Shown here: positions 20,036 to 31,554 of the stretch, one piece after another
How positions within the stretch are numbered: position 1 is the stretch's first letter
How the letters are laid out: each line of letters opens with the position of its first letter
NCBI GenBank assembly: GCA_015179045.1
Contig: WHUZ01000059.1
Coordinates: forward strand, 336,035 to 400,034
DNA length: 64,000 nt
Direction of reading: 5' to 3'
From: Kalaharituber pfeilii
Taxonomy: Eukaryota; Ascomycota; Pezizomycetes; Pezizales; Pezizaceae
Notes under the pieces: model-generated
Seen by the model: the letters and a program-made list of their open reading frames with translations, nothing else
Databases searched by the model: none
What the model was told of the DNA's origin: nothing
Made by a program: the position numbers and the translations under genes

Positions 20036-20254
20036 GTAATTTGCAATGGAATTGCAATGGAATAAGAATGCATTAGAATGGTAGGACGACAGTTGATAGT
20101 ATAGTGAGATAATGAAATATTACCTGTATATAGATTGCGATAGCTAATAATGAATAAACAAGTGATTATATAGTAAAACATACAATTTTTAACTTATATC
20201 TATTTTAACTTATTAGTGCAAGTTTTTTAATATAGAAAAAACTAACTTATTAAG

Positions 20255-20813
20255 TATAAAGAATGGGTCAGGGCCGGGGTCGAGGTACAGGGTAGGCAGC
20301 GGGTGCCAGGGAGGCAGCCGACGTTAGGGTAAGTTCACGGCGGGTAGAGACAGTCGGCGCTATATGATGTAGAGAGAGATGTATGCAGAGCTACGTACAG
20401 CCTGAGTGTGGATACAAGTTGTTACGTGAGGAGCAGAGAGGGAGGTGGGGATGAGCCTCCTTTATGGAGAGCCCAGGAACTTGGCAGAAGAACATTCTAG
20501 ATACAGGAGAATCAAACTAGCGCAGGAGAAACTTCGAGCTAATGCAGGGGAACCTTCGAACTAATGCAGGAGAACATTCTGGACGAATCATGAATGCGAG
20601 AGAGTATTCAGGAACTTACGGGCAGCGGCCGGGATGCAAGCGGCTGCTGTGCGTAAGGACTCGGGGCTGGCGGCGAGGGTCGGAGCTTTCAGGCACTGCC
20701 GCTACGCGGCGGCTCAGCAGGAGTTCAGGCTGTGGCAGGGTCTCGGGGCCTCGGGTCTCGCGCATCACGTGCGGGAGGAGTATTTCGGCCGTAGTGGAGG
20801 TTGGTTCGTTACA
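20255..20813 (-). mobile_element. Solo LTR of the chromovirus family, short form
   Basis: TATAAAGAATGGGTCAGG...GGTTCGTTACA matches the LTRs at 39180 and 45007 with a few changes, and is bracketed by a perfect 5-bp duplication TTAAG (20250-20254, 20814-20818). It is 559 bp because it has only one copy of a ~137-bp internal segment that is tandemly duplicated in the others. It arose by LTR-LTR recombination. Confidence 0.9.
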
Positions 20814-21480
20814 TTAAGCAAGTCAGTTTTTTTTAAAACAAAACTTGACCTATTAGTTAAAATTAATAAGTTAAACTAACAAGTACTTATAATTAATACA
20901 AACACTAGATTTTTTTTAATATTTAAAAACTTAAACTAATAAATAAAAATAAATATAAATTAAAAATCTAATATTTTAATTTATAAATAGTTTTTATTTA
21001 AATTAGTTTTTATTTTTATTTAAATTTAAAATTTTTTTATTTTATTATTATGAAAGTATATATTTATACTTTCTTAAAAATTTTTTTTTTATAATTATTA
21101 TAATTATAATTTATTTAAACTTTTTAAATATAAAATATATAAGAAAAATAAAGTAAAAAATAAAAAATATTATATATATTTTTAAAAAGTAAAATAAAAT
21201 AAAAATATTTTAATACTATTAATAATTTTTTTTTTTAATTTTCTATATATTTGTTTATTTATATTAAAAGTAGTTATAAATTATATATATTTGAAATTTT
21301 AAGTACATAAGTTGAAACTTTATATTGTACTTTAAAATAATATCTACTATATATTTACTTAAACTAATTTAGTTTTTAACTCTTTCTTTCTTTCTTATCT
21401 TCAACTTTCTCTCTCTTAGTTTATTAGAAATTCTCTTTAAACAATATAGTATTTGCCTAATAGCTTCAAAGTTATATATT
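20814..21480. other. Extremely AT-rich stretch
   Basis: Almost pure A/T from about 20880 to 21330, with homopolymers and TTTATTT/AAATAAA motifs. It continues sequence found to the left of the solo LTR (20180-20254). It probably is RIP-decayed repeat; no identity can be read. Confidence 0.6.
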
Positions 21481-22504
21481 TATAGACTCATATCGGCAGT
21501 TGAATATGCATTTCAGAAGTACGGCAGATTATGCAGCGCCATGTATTCATGAACTCATATGGTACTTCTAGTCTCTATAGATTAAATGTGGTGTTGAAAA
21601 AGGCCGATTAGTCTATGGCATTTTTTGTATGTGAACCCCATGTAATATCGCCATAGATTGAACACTACTATATATAACGACTCTAATACATCTGAAACCC
21701 TGTGCAGAATAGAATCACTCATCACACACTGTTGGGTCCCAACCCGAACCGCTCTAGCATGCCGTAGAACCACCCTTCAACAAATAAATTTCCCTACTAT
21801 GAAACCCAACAGAAGGACCATTATGATTATGAGACAATAACCGCCTGTATCGTCGCAAATTAATATGATGTCGCTTACCTATAGTAGCCCATATATTCGA
21901 AGCAGTTCTCGAAATAGCGATATACATATCAAGCTTGCAGAGGAACTGTTAAGTTAGCAGAAGCTGGCTGATAAGGCCTAAAACTAGTAAGAATCCATCA
22001 AGTTACAAATTGGTAAAATGAATGCCTGTAGAGCAGGCCGCTGACGGATTGCTGTCAAAGGGACAGAGAGGTATCTCAATGTAGGATCTGTAACTCATTT
22101 TTGCAACTCACACTCAATTTGCCACGACATGAGCCTATCAACCCTGTAGCTTCTATGGGAACCGAAGAGCCTTCGTAAGTGCATGTCAGCGCCTTGTCAC
22201 TGCATACTTCTACAAATTTTCCTGTATCTCGAAGTGCTCGTACAGCCGCGGTGCGGGGGAAATGCGACCGCGTGCAGCAACGCCGACTCTAACACGAGAG
22301 GTCACCCAATCTATCGATAAATTGAGAGATCATCATTCATGATCAACTCATTCAACCCATTCACCAATCACGATCGCTAGATCATCAGAACGATACATCA
22401 ATAGCCAGGATTGGTTTATTCATCAATGAGTGGATTTAATATTACTACACATGTCAGTACGATAATAGTGGGCAAAAACAATTCTAATATGACGTAGAGA
22501 GTTG
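21481..22504. other. Gene-free stretch
   Basis: Balanced composition, short frames only, nothing recognised. Confidence 0.4.
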
Positions 22505-22515
22505 AAGCCGTTGCG

Positions 22516-22582
22516 TTTTTTTTTTTTTTTTTTTTTTTTTATATCACGTAGCCCCGCTTGCAGCTATTCCCCATGGCAGGGC
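22516..22582 (-). mobile_element. 67-bp tail-only LINE-B insertion
   Basis: On the minus strand it begins GCCCTGCCATGGGGAA, continues through GCGGGGCTACGTGATAT and ends in 25 A. An 11-bp duplication with one mismatch flanks it (AAGCCGTTGCG 22505-22515, AAGCCGTTACG 22583-22593). Confidence 0.85.
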
Positions 22583-22946
22583 AAGCCGTTACGGTTGGCT
22601 ACAGGCTATCTAAGCGGAAGGAAAGAACCAGTGCTTCGAGTATGGGAGCTAGGCCAAATTGTAGAGTTCGCATCACAACTGCAAGCGTGAGAGACAGCAT
22701 TACTGTTAGCACAAAGTGGATGGGTGGTGTGGCACTTGCTTCCATCTGCGAATGGAACGAAATTCCTACGCACCAGACGGATCCGCGCGCTTCTCCATTC
22801 ATGTTGCTTATGAAACTTTTTTCATTTTTTTTTTCAAGTTGGACTGTTACAATTTCCTCCTCCATATCTCTCCGAAGTTGATGCGGAGAAACCTGGACAC
22901 TAAAAATTAATTAGGCAGCCATCACGGAATATATTAAGTCGCGATT

Positions 22947-22999
22947 TTTTTGTTTTTGAGTCACGTAACGTCGCATACAGGCTACCAGCCTATGGCAGA
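22947..22999 (-). mobile_element. 53-bp tail-only LINE-B insertion
   Basis: On the minus strand it reads TCTGCCATAGGCTGGTAGCC ... ACGTTACGTGACTC plus a short A-rich tail with one C. A 13-bp duplication with one mismatch (TTAAGTCGCGATT 22934-22946, TTAATTCGCGATT 23000-23012) flanks it. Confidence 0.83.
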
Positions 23000-23442
23000 T
23001 TAATTCGCGATTAACAGAACTACATATAAAATACAGGCATGCGAAAAACGACAACCACCTCATAACTGAGATATGAGGTTCATACCTAACTTGGAAGGTT
23101 GTGCATGCAAATCCTATCGATAGCCATGTCGATCTTCCAGCAGCTAATCCGCCTCCTGCGTTGACTTTTCCATCGCAAACGTGCCGAAGCCTCGAATTCA
23201 GCGATGCCACAATACTTGAGCTTCTGTCGTTACGTCACATATGGATGGCCTAACTGCGGGCCTGAACTAATAACAACTAGCCTGGCAAACTTACACCCAT
23301 CCATTCTCTGGCGTAGTCGGAATATCATCATATAGGAGAGTCTTCACTGATCGTAATTCTTGGAGTTTCCAACAAACTACTCCATGCGGGTTGTCCTCCC
23401 TGAACACGGCACACACGTTTCCCCCAAAAGGACTTCCGCAAA

Positions 23443-26400
23443 ATGAGCTCCTACAACGAAAGTTTTTCATTCAACAATTACATTTTCACTGAAAGACCTA
23501 ACAGAAGCTTGGACGCATGGCGCAAAGCCTATGATTCAATAACTCGCTATCCTGAGCAGCTTGATCTATTTACGGGCTCCTCCCCAGTTGCAGGTAACTT
23601 TATTTCTGGGTTTGGCCGGTACGGAGTGCGAGTGACCCAGTTCCTGAAAGATGTACCTACCTACGCATCAGAGTCTCAACGCCGTCAGAAACTTGGGAAC
23701 ATATTTGCTGACCGGCTAATACTACCTCTACTTACTCTTCAATATCAGCACCTGCATAATAGACCGGAACTTTTTAATCTGCTTGTAGCTACCTTGCTTT
23801 TAGCGGATCTTTCTCACTTACGACAGCTTGGTGCAACACTGGGTGAAGTTCCGTCGCTACTAGGGAAAGCATTTTCGTTTGATGGCAGCATACAGATTTT
23901 TCGTTTGCGGATAGATGTGCTGGGAAAACATCATCCCAACCCTGTAACCCTTGCAAACTGGGCTACGATATTGGCAAATCTCATCAAAAGATGCCAGGGC
24001 TTCCACAGCGTTGAAGAATCACTGAAGCGATGGGAGAAATTGCAAGTCCTGAGAAAAGAGCTTCAAGGACGCCAAAAGGCTACTACACGGTATACGTCAA
24101 ACTCCATGATGGCGATTGGAATTGATTTCCCGCCACAAATCCTAAAGCTCTTTGTGGAATTCAGCGTCATCTGTCCAACAACACCGACTGCACTCATCGC
24201 CGCTTTAAATAAAGTCGAGGTATTCTTAACAACTGATATCATGATTTCACTTCTTACTTCAATGCCGTGCCGTCTGTGCTTTGAAACTTCAACCGGTTCA
24301 TCTGCCGAAGGGGCTTCGGGATCCGGGAATGGAAACTCCAACAATGCAACGATAGTAGATATAGGGATGGAATCATTGTCATTCGAAGATCTTCTAGGAA
24401 AAAGCTTAGGGTTGTGGAAAGTCTGCTTGTCGGCGCAGGCGTTTAAAGATTTCCAAGCATCATTTTCTGAAGGTGTGTATGTGGTGTATATACATTCCCG
24501 GCGGAACTTTGATAGACTGGAACTCATTCGTATGTTGTTAATTCAAATCTAGGAAATGTTGATTTCATTTGGGCAAAATTAGTGGACCTCTCCACAGGGG
24601 ACTGGATTCGAAAGTCATTGGCTCAGCCAGTTTTACGTCCGGATCTCGATTTCAGGGTCCGTCTCTTTACCGCAAGGTACCAAAGGAATGGGCGAATTTT
24701 GTGGCAGGTAGATCGAGGATATGATGAGCGTATTAATGCCGATTGCCAAATTGTGAAAGGTGGGTGAACTTGAAAAAGATATCCCATGATCGAGAATTGG
24801 TTACATGAGCTAATCTTGGTACATATTTGATACATGCCTAGTTTGGAGAATTGGTGATGTCAAAGAGGTAACGACCCATATTCTCCGATCTTAGTCCACA
24901 GGATAACATGCCTCTTCGGTCAAAGATCAGGGACACCATAGGCATCGTTGCTCGCGCTCAACGTGACTGGTCGGACGAAAGAGTAAGGAGTTGTAAAGTG
25001 CAGTCTATAGACAGGCAGTTACGAATCAAGGTTCCAGCCATTTTGTCCGCAGTCAGTACGGCAGATGAAGGAAAATGCAAGGGCCCTTTCGCTGGCCCTG
25101 ACGAAGGTTCGGCATTAAAGTCATCTATCATTAGTAAGTTTTCATAACGTCTATTCGACTGAGGTTGAGATTGAAGCGACCTTGCTTATCTTGTGCGCAT
25201 GAAGGTAAATGCTACGCAGTCACAACCAAAGTGCTTGACAATGTCAAAGCAAATAACGTCGATGCAGAGTTTATGCTGGATCCCAACGGGATGGAAATGG
25301 CGATCATTAAACATTCTGATACGGCTACCTTTATATTGGGAAGGAGCGGCACCGGAAAGACGACATGCCTTTTGTATAAGCTCCTCATCACACATTTGGG
25401 AGCTTCGCTGGCAGGAGAATCAGAAGTTGGGCTTCGGCAGGTGGGTTGGACCTGAGCACACACACTATTACAAACGCAAAGATCTCATAGTGCGAAATAA
25501 TAGGTGCTGCTTACACGTTCTCGTGCTCTTGCCAAGACACTACACGGTAAACTTCAGCGGTTGCTGAAGACGCAAATGGAAGGCAACCCTAATTTAGAGA
25601 ACGAACATGCTAGCTTATACCCTGAGCCCCAGTTTGCAAGCACTGCTACCAAGAGTCCGTGGGATGGTGGAGACGACGAAACAGTAAAAACTCTGACTTC
25701 ACTCACGCAAGCAGACTATCCTCTGGTGTGTACCTTTGATCACTTTTTGAAAATAGTTGAGAATACTATCAGGTTTGTTTCTTTGTACTCCTTTGCTTTA
25801 TGCAAGAGTTATGCGATCCTGAATATATTGAGGTGCTATTAGGTCGGTCGATCGGCAAAACTTTCGTGGCCGCGCGCAATCTGACCTCGTTGATTTGACA
25901 ATCTTTAAAGCTGCATACTGGCGTGGGATCTCATATCCGAAGCATATCAAGCTGGACGCTGGGAGTGTATTCTCGGAGATCATGGGGGTCATCAAAGGCT
26001 GCGCGTTATCCGAAACTGGATATAAACCGCTCTCCAGAGCACATTACATGGAACGGAGTGTGAGGCTGGCCCCAGCATTCCCGAGCCAAAATGAACGGGA
26101 GGTTTTGTATAATATATATGAGCAATATGAGGTCAAGAAAAGAAAACGCCACGAGTATGATGCCATGGACAGAGTCACCTCAATACTCAGGGCATTTGAT
26201 GACAAGAATCTTGGACTGGACGTAAGGAATATGGTAGATGAAATCTATGTGGATGGTAAGTGTACACCTATTTGCATTTGGAACATACCGCGCATGTTTT
26301 CATGGACTGCTAATCCTTCACTATGGATCAACAGAAGTACAGGATCAACGCCCTGCGGAGATAAAACTGTTTCTAAACCTTGTCCAGGACCCCAGAGGAA

Positions 26401-29400
26401 TCCACTTTGGTAAGTGCGATTGCATTGTCATGCCAGATACGTATGCAATTTTTATTTCATTAATTACTAAAATGGCTTGACGACACAGCGGGCGATAGTG
26501 CACAATCGATTTCCAATGACTCTGCCTTCCGGTTTCCTAATGTCAAGGCCCTTTTTAGCGAACACTACAAGAGGGCACCGACCTCGTTTACACTCTCACA
26601 TAATTTTCGTTCTCACCAAGGAATCCTGGGATTAGCTTCCTTCATCATGAGCCTTTTGTGGAAGGGTATGTTGAGTAAAATCCTTGCAAAATTCTATTCT
26701 GAGATCTAACTGCCTTCTTAGGGTTTCCAGCAATGGTAGACAAACTCACTCCAGAGGTCGGGGAATACAAAGGCCCAAAGCCTCGATTTTTAGGTAAGTT
26801 TGACTTACAGACAGTTTCTGAGGCAAATGCGTTGACTCTGGTGCTCAAAGTTGGCTCATGTGTGGACGAACTCCTTACTTTGTCCAGCGAGTATAACTCC
26901 TCCGAGGGTCGATTAGACCAGCAGATCATTATCGTCAGAGATGCAGAAATGAAGGCGAAATTACCCAGACTGAAGCGCAATGCTGTAGTGTATACGGTGC
27001 TTGAGAGCAAGGGGATGGAAGAAAAGGATGTCCTTCTCTATGATTTTTTCTCATCTAGCCCATGTGGAAGCATGTTCAGGAGCCTTCAACAACTACTTCC
27101 AGAAAATATTAATTATTACTATGCAATGGATCACATGGTATGCAATAGGATTCAATCGACTCTATTTCCGTCACTAACTGGGGAAATGATAGGCGATGTG
27201 CTCTGAATTGAAGGTCTGCGATACCGAATAGAGCCCATGGCTTCCTTTACTAACGCAAAGGCTCCAGACTCTGTACGTTGCAGTTACTCGTGCCTGTAGC
27301 AGGTTGTGGATTCTGGAGAGCTCGAAAAGTCATGTTACCAATATCATCGATTTGTTCACCAAGCAGGTGAAGAAGCCACTTATTGAGGTGATGTCGGTAG
27401 AAACGTCGAATGATGTATGGATTTTTGTCACTCTGATGAACACCTGATCTCATTAAGATAATAGATACGCCACTTCGCAGAAGAACTACGCCCAGTGACA
27501 CATACTGAGAAACCAGAATGGGTTCGCACGGGTGACCAGTGCATGGAACATGCTCTCTTTGAGCAGGTGAGCCCAATACAAACATGTTTTTGGACATTCG
27601 AAAGCCTAATTCTGACAACCAATAGGCTGTTCAATGTTTTGAGAATGGTGGAGACAGAGTCAAAACGAATCTGGCTCAAGCATATCTTGCAGAACAAACT
27701 GGAAGAGAACTTCGAGCAACTGGTAACCTAGCTGGCTCCTACTCTCATTACCGGGAAGCGAAAGACCTATTTGAATCGGTGGGGATGCTTGAAAAGGTAG
27801 CAGGTTGCTATGAAGCTTTGGAAAACTTCGTTGCAGCTGCTGGTAGGTTTTCTCCGTCGGATGAAGGTTGTACCATACCGTGGCTGAGCTTCATGGGACA
27901 GATATCTGGTCCAGTAAGGGCCGGCATGAGCGAGCCGGAGATCTCTTGGTAAGGGCAGGGCGCTTGTATTGGGAACGGGCAGCAGAGGAGTATTACAAGG
28001 CAGATTTACATGCCGTTGCACTTCAGGTGTCATACGATGGTGGGTTATATGAAAAAGTGGTGAAGGATTTGAGAAGGTAAGCGTACATGTCTTCTATGAC
28101 CACAGGAGAAGTAAGGACCTGTTCACTGATAAAGTAAGTAGATACGAAGGAAAAGTCTCCTTGTCGGAAAGAAAGCTTCGTGTATGGCAATGTAACGATT
28201 TACTACGCAAACAAAAAATTACGACAGCCCTTAGCGACGAGATCAACAACTTGTTCCAGTCGGAAGATGAAAAAATCCAATTTCTCTTTGGATATAGATA
28301 TTTCGATGAGTACCTGGTTAACCTTACAAGATTAGGAAGGTTTGAGGAGGGGTGGCACAGCTTGGTTTTCGACGCGGATGGTATATTTCACGCACTATCA
28401 ACCATTCGGTTGCACACAAATCCAATTTGGTATGATGCCAATTTCGCTTATTTTGAGGAGATTTACCGGAGCCAAAAGGTACAGATTCTCCTTGACTCGA
28501 TGGCGCCGTCAGGCGGGCACAATGAATCACCAACCGAAGGGCCATGGTCCAAATCATGGAGAATGGACTTTTCCAAGTTCGAGCAAAGATTGCTAGCAAC
28601 GATGTTTGAGCTACCTCATGTTGCTGTCCTACGCGCTGATGCCCATTCCAATACTCAGCCTTTGGTTGACTTGTTATGCATGCTTGTAAGTTGTATACTA
28701 CATACCAAGCTTTTGATGTATGAAATTAATTGTCGACAGGTAACGCTGCGCACTGGCTACTTTCTAAATCCCATTGTCACCCAGAAGCAACTTTCTGCGA
28801 TTCCCATTCTACTGGAGTATATTCTCGAGTTGAGTTCGGGAATGTATATTAGGAAAACGAATGCTCCGCCGACATTTCCCAATATGATCCAGGCCTGCTT
28901 GGGGCTTCTAAATATACCTTGGTCAGCCAGGCGATATTTGCGCCTTCACTGGTCAAGTGTAGCAGCACCAAACGCGACTCCAGGAATAACCAAAGAGTAT
29001 AGCGAGCAAATTCTTATGGATGCTCGCGTGTCTCTGAGAGCCAATATTTGTGAAGCTGTTGGCAGCATCATTAAAGCCACACGTGCACTGCTGTGCGAGG
29101 TCCCTGGATGGACCGAGGCTGAACGTACCGCAATGGATACAGGTAGGGCGGTTCCATTCATAGAGTGGTCCTTGTAGCTAACCAAAAGCATAGCTTGGGG
29201 ATTTCCGCTCGATACAGTAGAGATTAGGCGGAAACTACCCAATGACAAGAAATATGTACGTGAAAAGCTTCAGGTGCGTATACCTATGCAATCTGGGACT
29301 GCAGCCTTCCTTATGAGTAACAAATGGCTAGTATTTGTCCCGTATTTACAGTATGCAAGCCGCAATTGAGAGGAACTGCACCGGGGCTGGTTGTGACCAT

Positions 29401-30826
29401 TCAAAGTTCATGACAAGAAATATGAGAGATGACATTGTATTGGGATACCTAAAATTTCATTCTTCGTTCGAAGGCCATCCTGAAGTGCTTTCGTACATTG
29501 TTCACGAGCTTAACGTCCGCTGCAAACCTATTCTTGAGAGTCTGAGGACAACAGCAAAGGACACACTTTCGATCTCAATAATTTATAGTTCCGATTTTAC
29601 AGTCGCGCTCAAGAATTACCGACTGATGACTATGTTTAATGGTGCGTTCTGCTGGTCAAACGTGAGGTACCAAATGCTAATTCGCACCGCAGATGCTACA
29701 CACATGCAGAGTACAATGGATAAGCTTCATCGAAAATTTCACGAACATCTGGATTCATCATGTCTCCTGGAAACCAAAATTTTTAACTGTTTGTATAGTT
29801 ACAATTTATTGAGATACATGACGCACGAATATACTGTGATGTATACGGCTAAAAGAGATTTACTTGGCAAGGCCATTGTGAGTCTGTCTCTGTTTTGAAA
29901 ACTTTACACAGTACAATGTAAAGCTACTAACAATCCTAGAATGACATGGCCATGGCGCTAGTGGACTGCGTCAGTTTGTTGAATGACAACGGAAAGCTAT
30001 CATTTCCGGGCATGGATGTCATCTCTATGTTTGAGGATGTTGCAACACTTTTGGTATGACACCTTTCCCTTGATCATTTACCACCATATATTGCCCTGCC
30101 ATGGGGAACTGCTGCGAGCGGGGTTACGTGATAAAAAAAAAAAAAAAAAAAAAACCACCATATATTTTCTTCCCACTAACCATCTGTTTTGGGTATATCA
30201 GCTAGTTTGTAGGCGCAGGAGGCAGACCTTATTTCCTGAATCTTGGAGAGTAAGGTATCTTTCTCCGTGGGTTAATGCAATAGTATCTACGAATGCAACC
30301 TTCCCATACCCGTCTTTGGAGTCTGCGCTTTGCAAACTCGGGTCCAGCTTTTGTGTACTGCTCAAAGTCAAACCAGCACAGACGTACCAGCAATCTGAGC
30401 GCTACAAACTGCTCGAGCGGAGATGCATTGATTTTTTGGTGGTTCTGCTTTTGAACTGTGGGGACTCAAGGGCTGGTCCACGAACATTAAGTTACACGGA
30501 GTTTTTCCAAGATGTTCAAGAGGTATGGCACGCCCTCTTAGAAAGGCATCACCTCCACTATACTTTTCTTAACCTTGCCTACGCATCATATATAGGTGTT
30601 CAAAAACGATACGCTCCTGAGTACAAAACTGATTCAGCAGCAACGAGAAGGCGAACTGCTAAATGCTCTATTGCATGCCTTCAAGCTATATACGGGCAAC
30701 GACCGTATATGTGTCTTTGAACCAGTGGCTACCCTGCAGGGCGAAGAGCCGCACCTTGACCTTACTCATCTGCCGCACGCACTGAAGGAAGCTATTGAGT
30801 TCAGGCAGTGGCCACACGGTGAATAG
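23443..30826 (+). CDS. UvrD/TRANK1-like superfamily 1 helicase, 22 exons
   Basis: Exons 23443-24529, 24583-24759, 24842-24867, 24902-25133, 25205-25440, 25504-25772, 25843-26255, 26335-26409, 26489-26665, 26722-27137, 27193-27213, 27268-27414, 27465-27566, 27626-27842, 27902-28076, 28106-28685, 28740-29142, 29194-29273, 29332-29877, 29940-30053, 30202-30522 and 30596-30826 join in frame to 2,014 residues with no internal stop. SF1 motifs are in order: Walker A GRSGTGKTT (~553-561), LLTRSRAL, DEVQDQR (~813), GDSAQSIS (~840), HNFRSHQG (~870), ESKGMEEKDVLLYDFF and YVAVTRA (~1046). The ~500-residue N-terminus and the TPR-like helical C-terminal half (FEQAVQCFENGG, AGDLLVRAGRLYWERAA) are as in fungal TRANK1-like ATPases of unknown role. 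The usual Q-motif glutamine before Walker A is absent. Intron 3 is only 34 bp, so exon 3 is the least certain. The gene may continue past the stop (see 30832-30996). Confidence 0.88.
30093..30153 (+). mobile_element. 61-bp tail-only LINE-B insertion in a helicase intron
   Basis: It begins GCCCTGCCATGGGGAA, runs through GCGGGGTTACGTGAT and ends in a ~21-nt poly(A). The perfect 13-bp duplication ACCACCATATATT is at 30080-30092 and 30154-30166. It sits in intron 20 (30054-30201) of the helicase gene, without touching splice signals. Confidence 0.92.
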
Positions 30827-30831
30827 AACAG

Positions 30832-30996
30832 TGTCGGAGGCGTAAGGCCTTCAACAAACCAATTGATGTGGGAAGAGATCTTCTTCGAAAACAGAATGCC
30901 GCGGAGGATCAATTCGAATTTGACTACATAGATGAACTATGGGGATTCAAAACCGTGCACACGATGTCTTGTAGTTCTTTGGTTTCATTTGTATGA
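30832..30996 (+). pseudogene. Probable lost C-terminus of the helicase
   Basis: Starting six bases after the annotated stop, another frame is open for 54 codons: CRRRKAFNKPIDVGRDLLRK, then a tail rich in D/E/F ending LVSFV. A basic block followed by N-K-P-x-D-x-G-R-D-LLRK is what I would expect at the C-terminus of this protein family. The TAG at 30824 falls where a Trp codon would fit and the frame then slips by one, so a nonsense change plus a 1-bp indel is the simplest reading. A missed intron is possible. Confidence 0.5.
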
Positions 30997-31449
30997 GCTC
31001 ACGTTTGCTCTGATGTTGAAATTTGATTTTCCATGGCTTCTGAATGTCGTCCTGTATATTGTCCAAACATTCTCTTCTGCGACGCTCCAATATTATGCTC
31101 ATTAAATCAATTCACTACAGTAAAAACGATCCCAATTGTGTTTTTTAATATGTTCATTACTCGTATGCGATACTGTTGGCAGATGGTGATGCATGGACGA
31201 TTCAGCTAAGGTGTGTGAAGCTAGAACAGCTCTGAAATTTATTCAGCATCAGGGTAGGTCAGTGCTGCATACTATATATTGGATTTAACAGTAGCCGTGG
31301 GGACTCGTACGGAATTCCTACATATAGTTACGGCTTATGCTGGACTTTCCTGATACGGAATGAATTTCGAGAATATAGGAACAGGAATCGCGGCCACTCG
31401 TCGTAAGTACAGCTGGTTACGCCTCGCGCCGGATTGAACCTAGTCGTAT
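30997..31449. other. Intergenic stretch after the helicase gene
   Basis: No gene seen. It should hold the helicase 3' UTR; AATATTATGCTCATTAAATC near 31090 is a plausible A-rich polyadenylation context. Confidence 0.4.
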
Positions 31450-31461
31450 TTGATATAGCTT

Positions 31462-31520
31462 ATCGCCATAGCCCATAGGGCGGCACGCGATTAATGATAT
31501 AAAAAAAAACAAAATAACAA
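31462..31520 (+). mobile_element. 59-bp tail-only LINE-A insertion
   Basis: ATCGCCATAGCCCATAGGGC opens a complete LINE-A module ending GCGATTAATGATAT, followed by an A-rich tail. The perfect 12-bp duplication TTGATATAGCTT is at 31450-31461 and 31521-31532. Confidence 0.92.
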
Positions 31521-31554
31521 TTGATATAGCTTGCGCCTAAGCTACAGGGCTGAA

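Noticed and set aside
24063..24527. 154-codon minus-strand frame
   Set aside because: It is antisense to helicase exon 1, whose frame is supported by the full 22-exon model.
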